This document shows, piece after piece, positions 52,986 to 60,415 of a stretch of DNA of 64,000 nt (within the stretch, counting starts at the first letter, position 1; each line of letters opens with the position of its first letter). The stretch is from Nitrobacter vulgaris (GTDB taxonomy: Bacteria > Pseudomonadota > Alphaproteobacteria > Rhizobiales > Xanthobacteraceae). The translations under genes and the position numbers were made by a program. The notes under the pieces are model-generated. The model was not told where the DNA came from and searched no databases. It worked only from the letters and a program-made list of their open reading frames with translations. The stretch lies in NCBI RefSeq assembly GCF_031453995.1, contig NZ_JAVDPZ010000015.1, positions 30,999-94,998 on the forward strand, in the 5' to 3' direction.

Positions 52986-55234
52986 TGTCTAATCCTTCAG
53001 TAACGGCAACCATTACCGCCGATGACCGCGCTTCGCCAGCGTTGCGCCAGCTTGTTGAACTGACTCAGCGGCTTGATAAAGCGGCTCGTGCAGCGTTCAA
53101 CGAAAGCCTTGGCGGCCAAAAATATGCTGATAGCTTTCGGCACGCGAACGCGGCTGCCCTTCAGCACCTTACGACAGTGGAAAAAATCCATAAGGTGCAA
53201 ACCGCGATAGCCGCAAGCGTGGCGGGCGTCGCTGGCTTCAAGGCCGCTCAGATCGCGAAGCATGCTGTTCTGGATTACATCCCCTACGAGCGGGACGTTC
53301 GATATCAGAAGGCGATCCAAGGCTATAGCAATTCCGAAATGGCATTGCTCGAAAAGCAGAGGCTTTATGCGGCCACAGTCTACGGACTCAAGCCTGAGGA
53401 CACTCTGCACGCCCAACAAGCATTTGTAACCCGGAATTTTAGCGCCGCGATCACCGAGGCTGGGACGAAGCAAGCCATCATTCTTAGCAAGGCGTTGAAC
53501 GTTCCGGCTGAGCAGGCGGCCAAGATCGTTGAGGGCATGACGTTCGGGCAGGGCATCCACCTGCACAACCGGGCGGACGCCGCGCGGGAGATTGCGCGAT
53601 CAACTGATACCGCCGCGATAGCTGCGAAGAGCGGCAGCATGACGCCAGAGGATATTTCGCAGTTCGCGAAATTCGGTATCGGTATGTCGACCGCAGCGGG
53701 GATCAAGCCCGATCAGGCATTCGCGGCTGCCATGACATTGCGACGTGCGAACGTATCCGGCGACGAGTCAGGCGTCTTTATGCGCCAGATGGCCGCGAGA
53801 CTCCTTGCGCCGACTAAGCAGGCGTTCGAAGCGTTCGCGCATATGGGAATCGATTATTCCCAATACGCCGCGCAAGGCAACGTCAGTCCAGACGCTATCG
53901 ACGCATCGCTTCGACGCCGCTATGGCAAGGGTCTATCCGACGCTGGCAAGGCAAGCTTGACTGCCGCGTTCGGCGACGACTCGCGCAACGTGCTGGCCAG
54001 CCGCGAAGCCTTCACCGCCGCCGTGCGTGAAGCCGTCGAAGCGGGCGGGGAAAAGCTGTCCCGCACCGATCAAAAGCACCTGATAGATACGTCGCTTCGC
54101 CAGTATGACCTCGCGAAGGGCGGCCTGAACGGCAGCGCGCTTTTTGACGCAATCTTGTCGAAGGCCAGCGCGCGAGACTTGCAAGCCATCATCGGCGACA
54201 AGCAAGGCGGCCGGGCCGTGATGTTGCTCCAATCGCTCGATCAGTACCACGAGTACCTGGACAAGCTGAGCCATGGCGAGGGCTACGCGCAGAAGATCGC
54301 CGAAGAGCGCATGCAGGGCCTTGCGGCGGCAGTCGACCGGCTCAGTAGTTCGCTCGATATCGCCAGCAAGCAAATGGTCGCGGCTAACCAGGGCTGGCTA
54401 ACCCCGCTTGCGGATGCAGGCGCGAAGCTGGCGGGTTTTGCGGCCGGGCTGTCCGACGCACAGAAACAGACTGTTAGCATCGCGGCCGGTCTCGGTTCGT
54501 TGGCCGGTCTCTCAGCCGCAGGCGCTACCGTCGTCTCGGTCATATCCAGCTTCACCGGCTTGGCTGCTAGCGCGAACGTTGCGTCGGCCGCTTTGACGCG
54601 TATGGCAGGCGGCAGCGCCGTGGGGACAGCCGCAAGCGCGGCGGGCGGCGTTGCTGGCGCGCGGGCTGCGACGGGTCTTGGTGTGGCCTCGAAGGTGTTG
54701 GGATGGGCGGCGGTCGCCACCCTCGTAGGTCCTACGCTTTGGGACCTAACCGGCCAGGAGGCGGCAGGCACCGACAGCACGGGAGGGGGCGGGGCCGCGA
54801 ATTACCGCCGCCGACTTGCCCGCTTGCGGTCTACCGAGTTCGAAGACCTGATAAACGACAGCGGACCTTTCGACCGCTACCAGCCGAGCACATGGAACGC
54901 ACGGCGCGGTGCGACCAGCGAGTATCTACGCCAGCTAGGCGTATCGGACGACGGGACTGGCAGCCGTTCAGGCTGGCAGGACTCAACGCGTTCAATCGGG
55001 GCGTCGTCAGGTTTCAAAGACGTTTCGGTGAACGGCACGGTCACGGGCAGCGCAGAGTTGCACCAGAGCTTGACCGTCGACGTGCGGCCGACGCCCTATT
55101 TTGAAGGCATCGTTCGCCGGGCCGAGAATGTCGCGAGCATGTCGCTTAGCGGGCATCTCGGCACAAGTATGCAAGGTCTTGGCGGTAACGGCGTTAAGCC
55201 CGCTCCGGGCGCGCTCACGGCCGTCGCACCATAG
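52985..55234 (+). CDS. Phage tail tape measure protein
   Basis: A 749-residue protein. The N-terminus (about 1-60) is a helical tape-measure start (ATITADDRASPALRQLVELT), followed by long helical regions, then a Gly/Ala-rich hydrophobic segment (about 480-600: VSIAAGLGSLAGLSAAGATV, AGGVAGARAATGLGVASKVL) that in phages may insert into the host membrane. The middle (SGVFMRQMAARLLAPTKQAF, MGIDYSQYA) matches the TP901-type tape-measure domain. The C-terminus is polar. The gene is intact although the head genes are lost. Confidence 0.85.
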   Translation: MSNPSVTATITADDRASPALRQLVELTQRLDKAARAAFNESLGGQKYADSFRHANAAALQHLTTVEKIHKVQTAIAASVAGVAGFKAAQIAKHAVLDYIPYERDVRYQKAIQGYSNSEMALLEKQRLYAATVYGLKPEDTLHAQQAFVTRNFSAAITEAGTKQAIILSKALNVPAEQAAKIVEGMTFGQGIHLHNRADAAREIARSTDTAAIAAKSGSMTPEDISQFAKFGIGMSTAAGIKPDQAFAAAMTLRRANVSGDESGVFMRQMAARLLAPTKQAFEAFAHMGIDYSQYAAQGNVSPDAIDASLRRRYGKGLSDAGKASLTAAFGDDSRNVLASREAFTAAVREAVEAGGEKLSRTDQKHLIDTSLRQYDLAKGGLNGSALFDAILSKASARDLQAIIGDKQGGRAVMLLQSLDQYHEYLDKLSHGEGYAQKIAEERMQGLAAAVDRLSSSLDIASKQMVAANQGWLTPLADAGAKLAGFAAGLSDAQKQTVSIAAGLGSLAGLSAAGATVVSVISSFTGLAASANVASAALTRMAGGSAVGTAASAAGGVAGARAATGLGVASKVLGWAAVATLVGPTLWDLTGQEAAGTDSTGGGGAANYRRRLARLRSTEFEDLINDSGPFDRYQPSTWNARRGATSEYLRQLGVSDDGTGSRSGWQDSTRSIGASSGFKDVSVNGTVTGSAELHQSLTVDVRPTPYFEGIVRRAENVASMSLSGHLGTSMQGLGGNGVKPAPGALTAVAP

Positions 55235-55243
55235 GATTGAAGA

Positions 55244-55639
55244 ATGCTTTTTGAACAGAGTTATCGAGAGGTCATGCAGAGCGAAGTTTCTGCGGCCATC
55301 GACGATGTATTTGGGGAACGCGTCACTGTGATTCCCGCTAAGCCGCCAGCGGTAAATTTCCAGGCCATCGCGGATCACTCCCGCGCGGTGACGGTCACCG
55401 CCGTTTTCACCCAACGCCCGAAAACCACCATCGGGGGCGGTAGTCACGGCGGAAGCAGGGGGAACATACAGGTTAGCCCTCTTATCAGCACAAGCGAGCC
55501 GATCTTTTCGTTTGGCTATGGCGTGCTGCCCTGGCCATTGATGCAGGGCTATCAAATCAAGCGCTGCAACGGCGATCTATATGAGGTCACCGACATCAAA
55601 CCGGATGGAGTCTCTCGCATTGATGTCAACGTCAACTAG
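55244..55639 (+). CDS. Phage head-tail joining-like protein (tentative)
   Basis: A 131-residue protein. The pattern DDVFGERVTVIPAKPP, TVTAVFTQRP, then YQIKRCNGDLYEVTDIKPDG at the C-terminus resembles small phage head-tail joining or head-completion proteins (lambda gpFII/Gifsy-2 type), whose last strands read 'gdlYeV.di.pDG'. A place after the tape-measure gene is unusual for such a protein, so the gene order may be disturbed. It starts 9 bases after the tape-measure stop. Confidence 0.45.
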   Translation: MLFEQSYREVMQSEVSAAIDDVFGERVTVIPAKPPAVNFQAIADHSRAVTVTAVFTQRPKTTIGGGSHGGSRGNIQVSPLISTSEPIFSFGYGVLPWPLMQGYQIKRCNGDLYEVTDIKPDGVSRIDVNVN

Positions 55640-55662
55640 ATCGGCCGCGAGAGGGCCGTGTA

Positions 55663-55980
55663 ATGACGGGCTTTCATAGTGCGCGCACGGGCGCGCTTGA
55701 AGTCGATATGCCGGACGTGCTTGCCGTGGCTTTGGCTCGGCTTCGACTGTGTCGCGTCGACACGCTCGACGTTTTCGTGCTGGCAGACGAACTGCCGGAG
55801 TTGATCTTGCCAGCGCTGGCGTGGGTCGCGTCCCGGAAGGCGTACATCCCGCGCGAGTCAGTGCGGGTGCTCGTAAAATATTGCGGGCCGCTTTTCTTAG
55901 AGCGTTGCCTTGGGCGGCGACGCGCTCGCGAGTTGATCGCGCGCTATCAGGACGACAAGCAAACTTTGTCCGGTTTGTAA
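55663..55980 (+). CDS. Hypothetical phage-associated protein
   Basis: A 105-residue, largely helical, leucine- and arginine-rich protein (MPDVLAVALARLRLCRVDTL, FVLADELPELILPALAWVAS). I do not recognise the family. It directly follows the tail genes (23-base gap) on the same strand and is followed by a terminator hairpin, so it is the last gene of the tail operon. Confidence 0.5.
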   Translation: MTGFHSARTGALEVDMPDVLAVALARLRLCRVDTLDVFVLADELPELILPALAWVASRKAYIPRESVRVLVKYCGPLFLERCLGRRRARELIARYQDDKQTLSGL

Positions 55981-56007
55981 TGCGATGTAATGCGATGTAA
56001 TGCGATA
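55977..56007. repeat. Three 10-bp tandem repeats
   Basis: The unit TAATGCGATG occurs twice and then as TAATGCGATA, overlapping the stop codon of the preceding gene. It lies just before a terminator hairpin. Confidence 0.8.
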
Positions 56008-56014
56008 GACATTA

Positions 56015-56052
56015 CAAGAAGTGGCTGTGCCGCAGTCGCTTCTTGAATTTTA
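56015..56052 (+). terminator. Terminator of the phage tail operon
   Basis: CAAGAAGTGGCTG-TGCCG-CAGTCGCTTCTTG forms a 13-bp stem (two G-T pairs) with a 5-base loop, followed by AATTTTA. It lies 35 bases after the last tail-operon gene. Confidence 0.75.
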
Positions 56053-56200
56053 GTGCTTGACGAATGTTCGAGGCTGTGAGAACGTTTCACCCTCGAAAGG
56101 ACAAAACGCCAATACCCGTTAGCGAGTCGACCAGCGAGGGATCACGTCCCGCGCCTCGCGGTCGTGTGTATAGATGCGAGACGGTATTGGAGAAACTACC

Positions 56201-56485
56201 ATGGCTAAGCGACAGGCAAATAAGCAGCGTGAAATCGTCGGCATGTACGAAGTGCTCGACGCTTTAGAAGATGCACTCGACTCAGCATCCCAGGAAAAGC
56301 GGAAAGCGCTATCAGATACATTGAATTCCTTCGCCCGAGATTTTCCCGAAGAGTTCTTTTGGGCGGTGGGGCCTCAATCCCCGGCGCTACTCCATCACCT
56401 GATGTACGCGATTGACTGCGAACCGGTTGTTTGCCCCGATTGTGCAGGCAAAACGGCGACGGTCGAAACGACGGGCAGGGCGTAA
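56201..56485 (+). CDS. Hypothetical protein with a CPDC motif
   Basis: A 94-residue protein: basic start (MAKRQANKQREIVGMYEVLD), an acidic helical middle (LDALEDALDSASQEKRKALS), and a C-terminal CPDCAG that could be half of a zinc site. Not recognised. ATG 56201 is chosen because GGAG lies about 11 bases upstream; an in-frame ATG exists nine codons earlier. It is followed closely by a second small gene on the same strand. Confidence 0.5.
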   Translation: MAKRQANKQREIVGMYEVLDALEDALDSASQEKRKALSDTLNSFARDFPEEFFWAVGPQSPALLHHLMYAIDCEPVVCPDCAGKTATVETTGRA

Positions 56486-56554
56486 GTTCGGCATTCAATG
56501 GTTGGCGAGAAAAGTGGCGTCGACCTTGCACCGGCGTCACTCTCAAGGGGGCAC

Positions 56555-56788
56555 ATGATGGGTATCACGATTGCAACACGCCGCTTCACTGACGACCTTG
56601 ACCTGAATACGACGCTTGTTGACCGCATGGTGCGACGTGGCCGCCGCTTCTATTTGATCGAAGAGCCAGCACGCCCAGGCGAAGCGGCGCGCGAAATACG
56701 TTACAAGCGTCGGGAGGTTTTCGAATGGCTGCGCTTGATGCCAGAAGAGATTGAGCGGGCGGTAATCGTCAACGGAACGACTCTTTGA
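56555..56788 (+). CDS. Hypothetical protein
   Basis: A 77-residue protein (MMGITIATRRFTDDLDLNTT; MVRRGRRFYLIEEPARPGEA; RREVFEWLRLMPEEIERAVI). Not recognised. The start ATG 56555 has AGGGGGC 5-11 bases upstream and is preferred over ATG 56498. It ends 57 bases before a gene coming from the opposite strand. Confidence 0.5.
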   Translation: MMGITIATRRFTDDLDLNTTLVDRMVRRGRRFYLIEEPARPGEAAREIRYKRREVFEWLRLMPEEIERAVIVNGTTL

Positions 56789-56844
56789 GAACGGGGCGGG
56801 CTGGTTACCCACCTGATACATGAGATCGATACCAAGCGGTGATT

Positions 56845-57570
56845 TTAGGGTCCGAATTCAAAACGCGCCTTAGCCGCAATTGTAGTGCAACGCTGGCTAT
56901 CTAAGTATGTTTCAATCAACTCGATAGGTTCCTTATCTTTGGGGGTATTTCTCATCCCGTTAAGGTGAAAGCGCCCAGGCCGCCCGCCATAAAGGTCCAT
57001 CGATTCTGGATACCGACCGTGCACGTAGTACGACAGACTTAGATAAGATTGGGACATGATCTTAGAACTTGGCTTAGGCAGACGATCTTCCGCAAATTCA
57101 TCAAGGCGTGCTCCTAGCGCATCATGTACGAATGCCTGCTCAAGAGCGATTGCTCGATGCCCTTCTATTCGCCTGTCGTCGGCAAAGAATACATCAAGAT
57201 ACTTTTCGATTTTTGCGATAGGCTCGGAAGATTCAACGCGGCTTAGAAGCACGATGTCGATTTGCGTGCAATATTCCAACATCGTGCGGAGGATGACGCA
57301 TATCTCTTGTGCAAACCCGGATTCAGCTAGGCATATAGCGGCGTTCAGCGCACTAACAATGCGAGCCGCTCTAACCAAGCAAAAGTGCCGATGGTCGGGA
57401 TTCAAAAAGCGAAAACCGGCGGCCGTTTCCGTCCGAAAGAATTCAGGTTCTCCCAGGTCGCTTGCAAACTCGTGCACAAATCGCTCTAGCGGAATAACAC
57501 GAGATCGTAGTTTCTGAATTTCCGCGACGAATGCTCTGCTAGAGAGACGGCCGTCTCTTCGTTCCGACAT
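56845..57570 (-). CDS. Hypothetical protein, helical
   Basis: A 241-residue, mostly alpha-helical protein. The middle (FCLVRAARIVSALNAAICLA, ICVILRTMLEYCTQIDIVLL) recalls DUF5677-type proteins, but I am not sure of the family. The codons are lower in GC than in the chromosomal genes, which suggests foreign origin. It is convergent with the small phage genes and is the leftmost gene of a minus-strand group. Confidence 0.55.
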   Translation of the reverse strand: MSERRDGRLSSRAFVAEIQKLRSRVIPLERFVHEFASDLGEPEFFRTETAAGFRFLNPDHRHFCLVRAARIVSALNAAICLAESGFAQEICVILRTMLEYCTQIDIVLLSRVESSEPIAKIEKYLDVFFADDRRIEGHRAIALEQAFVHDALGARLDEFAEDRLPKPSSKIMSQSYLSLSYYVHGRYPESMDLYGGRPGRFHLNGMRNTPKDKEPIELIETYLDSQRCTTIAAKARFEFGP

Positions 57571-57628
57571 GATCCCCGCCACCCTGAAATAGCGCTTAAA
57601 AAAGTATCCGTGCAGTGTGCCGCGCCCC

Positions 57629-57877
57629 TCAGAGCGCCGATAGATCGCTCGGCACGTCGCCGAACGCTTTCAACAAAACTGCATCCGAAAATTCACCGCA
57701 GCCCGGATCACCACTTCGGCTGAAAGCCACAGCGCCGATATGCCCCTCAGTTCGCGCCATTCGCTCAGCGCTTCGTATCGCAGCATTCGCACTTGTGCAT
57801 TCGACAGCCTCACGAGGCTCGGGGCCATCGTCGCCAATGCCGAACGGCAATGCCACGTAGTAGGTCACATCGGCCAT
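57629..57877 (-). CDS. Conserved small hypothetical protein
   Basis: An 82-residue protein (MADVTYYVALPFGIGDDGPE; AAIRSAERMARTEGHIGAVA; FSRSGDPGCGEFSDAVLLKA) of a type I recall as widespread in Bradyrhizobium genomes, with no known function. ATG 57877 is used; a longer in-frame start at 57916 overlaps the gene upstream. It follows that small membrane gene by 7 bases, so they form one operon. Confidence 0.65.
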   Translation of the reverse strand: MADVTYYVALPFGIGDDGPEPREAVECTSANAAIRSAERMARTEGHIGAVAFSRSGDPGCGEFSDAVLLKAFGDVPSDLSAL

Positions 57878-57884
57878 GATCGTG

Positions 57885-58037
57885 TCACCTAAAATGACCG
57901 GCCGCCATGCAGGCAAATACGATCATTAGCGCCGCAACCCATCCGGCCCGCTGAATGATCTTCCGATCACGCCACGGCAGACGATTGAGGTCCCGTTCGT
58001 TTGTCAGTTCGTAATTCTCTTGCGAGCGCCAGCCCAT
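57885..58037 (-). CDS. Small single-span membrane protein
   Basis: A 50-residue frame starting MGWRSQENYELTNERDLNRL with one hydrophobic segment near the end (WVAALMIVFACMAAGHF). The basic stretch PWRDRKIIQR before the helix suggests the N-terminus stays in the cytoplasm. It is 7 bases upstream of the MADV gene on the same strand. Too small for a family assignment. Confidence 0.5.
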   Translation of the reverse strand: MGWRSQENYELTNERDLNRLPWRDRKIIQRAGWVAALMIVFACMAAGHFR

Positions 58038-58068
58038 CACTTTCACCCAAGTAGCAATTAAACCGTCC

Positions 58069-58257
58069 TTACTTCACGCCGCGCAAGTATCCAGCGGATA
58101 CTTTCGTCGCCAATTCCCATTCCAAAAACTCGTTTGCCAGGATCAGCGCGCGAACCGCGCTTTTCATGTCGCCACCGCAGGCCGCAATCGCTTCGTCCGC
58201 CGCCGCTTCCAGTCTGTCGCTTTCAGACTGCGGATACTCTTCAGGCTGAGCGAGCAT
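58069..58257 (-). CDS. Small hypothetical protein next to a LexA box
   Basis: A 62-residue acidic helical protein (MLAQPEEYPQSESDRLEAAA; CGGDMKSAVRALILANEFLE; SAGYLRGVK). Similar short proteins occur in Bradyrhizobium genomes, without known function. ATG 58257 is used; a TTG two codons earlier is possible. The LexA-type box at 58291-58305 lies 34-48 bases upstream, so its expression may be SOS-controlled. Confidence 0.6.
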   Translation of the reverse strand: MLAQPEEYPQSESDRLEAAADEAIAACGGDMKSAVRALILANEFLEWELATKVSAGYLRGVK

Positions 58258-58290
58258 TGGCAATTTTCCAGCTTGACTGTCTAGGATAAC

Positions 58291-58305
58291 GTTCTCATTT
58301 TGTTC
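58291..58305. promoter_or_regulatory. Alphaproteobacterial LexA box (SOS box)
   Basis: GTTC-TCATTTT-GTTC exactly matches the direct-repeat consensus GTTC-N7-GTTC bound by LexA in alphaproteobacteria. It is flanked by an inverted pair, CTTGACT (58272-58278) and AGTCAAG (58312-58318), each of which supplies a TTGACT -35-like box on its own strand. The box lies between the small minus-strand gene and the pseudogene at 58308. Confidence 0.7.
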
Positions 58306-58307
58306 TC

Positions 58308-58446
58308 ATGAAGTCAAGCCATCCCCCACGTCGTTTTCCACCGCCTTGGCGTTCAGCACCTCGGTTTCCGCTGACAATCATCTCACGTCAGACGAAGCGC
58401 GTCGGATCGTATCCGGATCGGCCGAAGACTTGCCGCAACTTCGCGA
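58308..58446 (+). pseudogene. Remnant of a conserved small rhizobial protein (RRFPPPW type)
   Basis: From ATG 58308 the frame reads MKSSHPPRRFPPPWR, the start of a short protein type common in Bradyrhizobium ('RFPPPW ... ANGQ.LAYVY ... LT.DEARRIA.NIAKLP'). The middle is missing and the family's end (HLTSDEARRIVSGSAEDLPQ) follows in another frame at about 58370-58446. So there is an internal deletion plus a frameshift. The start is next to the LexA box. Confidence 0.5.
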
Positions 58447-58799
58447 GCCAGTTGATATGGGTCGGTTTAGAGCGACCGGGCTAATAGATGCAGTTACCGG
58501 GAGGCTGTGAAAAAACGAGCAGAGAAAAGCCAGCGGAATCAATCTATGTAATCCCATAGCGTGACTGTCTCACGTAAAATTGGTTCCGAGGGCTTATTCT
58601 TGCTTAAAAATCTTGAATAGCTTTCCCTCAGTTCAAATCCTTGAATCTGTTTTGTAATTCCAAAAACCGAGCAACGAATTTGCAGTGAGCCAAGCGCTGT
58701 CACGCTTGCAGCGATTTGGCGGCCGTGCATTCTCAAGAAATCCCCTCCAGGCCGAGTCGGCTCTTCAGATGATTTTTTGTCTGAATGGAGAGCTATGTG
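58447..58799. other. Region without a convincing gene
   Basis: 353 bases. A minus-strand open frame of 167 codons ends at 58539, but it overlaps two plausible plus-strand genes and has no homology I recognise. CTGTGA at 58505 closes the out-of-frame remnant upstream. Nothing else was recognised. Confidence 0.4.
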
Positions 58800-58916
58800 A
58801 TGGACAAACTCGAACTCAACGCTTTGGGGGTTACGCTCCACGCGCAAGGTACGACGGCTATAGTTGCCGCCATTCTCATTGTTGCGCTGGTCGTTCTTAG
58901 TCGGCGTTTCAAATAA
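58800..58916 (+). CDS. Very small single-span membrane protein
   Basis: A 38-residue frame (MDKLELNALGVTLHAQGTTA followed by the hydrophobic IVAAILIVALVVLSRRFK). GGAG at 58787-58790 gives a good ribosome site; an in-frame ATG five codons earlier would also work. It has a single helix with a positively charged end. The next gene starts 16 bases downstream, which suggests an operon. Confidence 0.5.
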   Translation: MDKLELNALGVTLHAQGTTAIVAAILIVALVVLSRRFK

Positions 58917-58932
58917 CCTAGGGGGTAAATCG

Positions 58933-59202
58933 TTGCGCCATGTAGTGCTCGTAACCGTGTTAGCTTTTTCAACCGCTGTCGCCTCCGCCCAAGAGCCAAA
59001 AGCCATTAAGACTGTTAAAGTCACACAATCGCTCGACGACACCGCGCTCTACGAAGTGAAGGACGACGGTACAGTGCTGATCGATTGGGCTGAAGTCGAA
59101 GCGCTTGCAGCCAGCAAGCAGAACCCCCTGCTATTGCCCCAAGCGCAAGTCATGCTGGCAATTCGCGACGGCAAGTGGAAAGCTATGAATCGTGCAAAGT
59201 AA
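58933..59202 (+). CDS. Small exported protein
   Basis: An 89-residue protein from TTG 58933 (GGGGG 9 bases upstream). A signal peptide (HVVLVTVLAFSTAVASAQ) precedes a mature part with KVTQSLDDTALYEVKDDGTV and IDWAEVEALAASKQ. Similar short periplasmic proteins occur in Bradyrhizobium. Function unknown. Its end overlaps the GTG of the nuclease gene. Confidence 0.6.
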   Translation: MRHVVLVTVLAFSTAVASAQEPKAIKTVKVTQSLDDTALYEVKDDGTVLIDWAEVEALAASKQNPLLLPQAQVMLAIRDGKWKAMNRAK

Positions 59203-59718
59203 GCAGGGCCTTTGCGCTATGACGCTCGCCTTCTGTCTTGCTTCGCCCGCACTCGCAGAAACAATCACCGGACAGGCCAGTGTCATCGACGGAGACACAC
59301 TCGAAATCCACGGTCAGCGTATTCGCCTATCTGGCATAGACGCACCCGAGTCCGACCAGCTTTGTCGCGGTGACGACAGCTTGCAATATCGATGTGGGGC
59401 CAAATCAGCCAACGAACTGACGACCATATCGCGGGCAGGCCGGTAAGCTGCGAAGGCGTTGGCCGGGATCAGTACGGGCGGGTTGTGGCCATTTGTTCGA
59501 TTGATGGCGAAGACGTTGCGATGTGGCTTGTACGCAATGGCTTCGCGTTCGATTGGCCGCGATACTCAAAGGGCCGGTATACGGCCGCACAGAAAGAAGC
59601 GGAGCGGGTAGGGCGCGGTATATGGGCCGGTAGCTTCGTTGTGCCCTGGGCCTATCGGGCGTGCGTTAATAGCGGCGGGCGGCCTAGCGGGTGTTCGGAT
59701 GATGCTAACGCTCAATAA
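59192..59718 (+). pseudogene. Thermonuclease-family protein with a frameshift
   Basis: An exported staphylococcal-nuclease-like protein. The first frame (GTG 59192 or ATG 59219) gives a signal peptide (LAFCLASPALA), then TITGQASVIDGDTLEI and RIRLSGIDAPESDQLCRG, with the catalytic Asp/Arg region. It reaches an early stop at 59444-59446. From about 59420 the homology continues in another frame: DHIAGRPVSCEGVGRDQYGR, MWLVRNGFAFDWPRYSKGRY, then GIWAGSF. One missing base in CTGACGACCAT (59417-59427; relatives would read CTGACCGACCAT) explains it. All other parts are sound, so it is a recent loss or a sequencing error. Confidence 0.85.
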
Positions 59719-59802
59719 GAAGTAAGCGCATTGCTATCGATCTCTTTCAGAGTTCTGTAATTCCGTTGCGAGACACTACCCCGTCTCACAGAGAATATTG
59801 CT

Positions 59803-60057
59803 ATGGATGACAAGGTAAAAATACGCTGCCCTGGCTGCACTCGTATTTTCAGAGCGAGCGCCAGTCGCGTCCGCGATGGAGCGGAGGTTAATTGCCTCAA
59901 CTGCAATAAGCTGATTATTCTGACCAAAGAGACGGAAGACACGTTTCTACGACGGGCGCTCAAAGCCGCACGTGAAATCAGAGCCGCAAAAGACGAGGCG
60001 GTTTATAAAACGATATATAGCGGCGTGGCGTCAGCCCCAAAGCGCGAAACGCCTTAA
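59803..60057 (+). CDS. Small zinc-ribbon protein (MJ0042-like)
   Basis: An 84-residue protein with two CxxC pairs: KIRCPGCTRIFRASASR and VNCLNCNKLI, the pattern of an MJ0042-type zinc ribbon. A charged helix follows (RRALKAAREIRAAKDEAVYK). Function unknown; it could bind nucleic acid or protein. It is the last intact plus-strand gene of this element. Confidence 0.65.
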   Translation: MDDKVKIRCPGCTRIFRASASRVRDGAEVNCLNCNKLIILTKETEDTFLRRALKAAREIRAAKDEAVYKTIYSGVASAPKRETP

Positions 60058-60062
60058 ACTCT

Positions 60063-60230
60063 TCAGGCGTCTGTCGTGCACAACACTCCGATCTGTATTT
60101 TTGAGTTAATCGCGTTCACCGCCTCGCGCTTTTCTTCGAACATATGCCAACGAGCATAGACCCCCGTCACGCCTTTAACGTTATGGTTCAATAGCGCTTT
60201 AACGAAATCAATCGGCAGCCGCGCCGCCTG
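60063..60230 (-). pseudogene. Tyrosine-integrase C-terminal scrap A
   Basis: On the minus strand the frame ending at 60063 reads PIDFVKALLNHNVKGVTGVY, then ARWHMFEEKREAVNAINSKI. This is the last part of a phage-type integrase: LNH carries the late His and GVY the active-site Tyr. Nothing upstream in this frame belongs to it; it starts abruptly next to scrap B. Confidence 0.7.
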
Positions 60231-60350
60231 CACAATAAACAGCCCATTCCTCCATCAACCGCCGCCGCTTCGCTAACGCGTCCGAACGCCGGTAAGCCGC
60301 TTCCGTTTCGTCTGACACGACGTGCGCCAGTGCTTGCTCGCAGACCACTG
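60208..60350 (-). pseudogene. Tyrosine-integrase C-terminal scrap B
   Basis: On the minus strand, in a different frame from scrap A, the sequence reads VVCEQALAHVVSDETEAAYR, then RSDALAKRRRLMEEWAVYC, ending at a stop at 60208. This is the extreme C-terminus of a P4-type integrase (family wording 'EAAYRR.D...KRR.LM..WA.YC'). It includes the probable active-site Tyr of EAAYRR. Scraps A and B come from two different integrase types joined end to end. Confidence 0.7.
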
Positions 60351-60390
60351 AAAAGAAGAAGCCCCCAAATCAATGAGGGCCTAAGTTTAC
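60351..60390 (-). terminator. Terminator of the minus-strand gene at 60416
   Basis: On the minus strand GCCCTC-ATTGATTT-GGGGGC (60361-60380) is followed by TTCTTCTTTT. It lies about 30 bases past the stop of the gene. Confidence 0.6.
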
Positions 60391-60415
60391 CTGACGGGAC
60401 CGAAGAGGCGAAGCG

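Noticed and set aside
55977..56007. CRISPR-like array
   Set aside because: Repeats are 10 bases with no spacers; simple tandem repeats. No array elsewhere in the window.
58539..59042. 167-residue minus-strand frame
   Set aside because: It overlaps two plus-strand genes that have ribosome sites, a membrane helix and a signal peptide; its own product has no family features.
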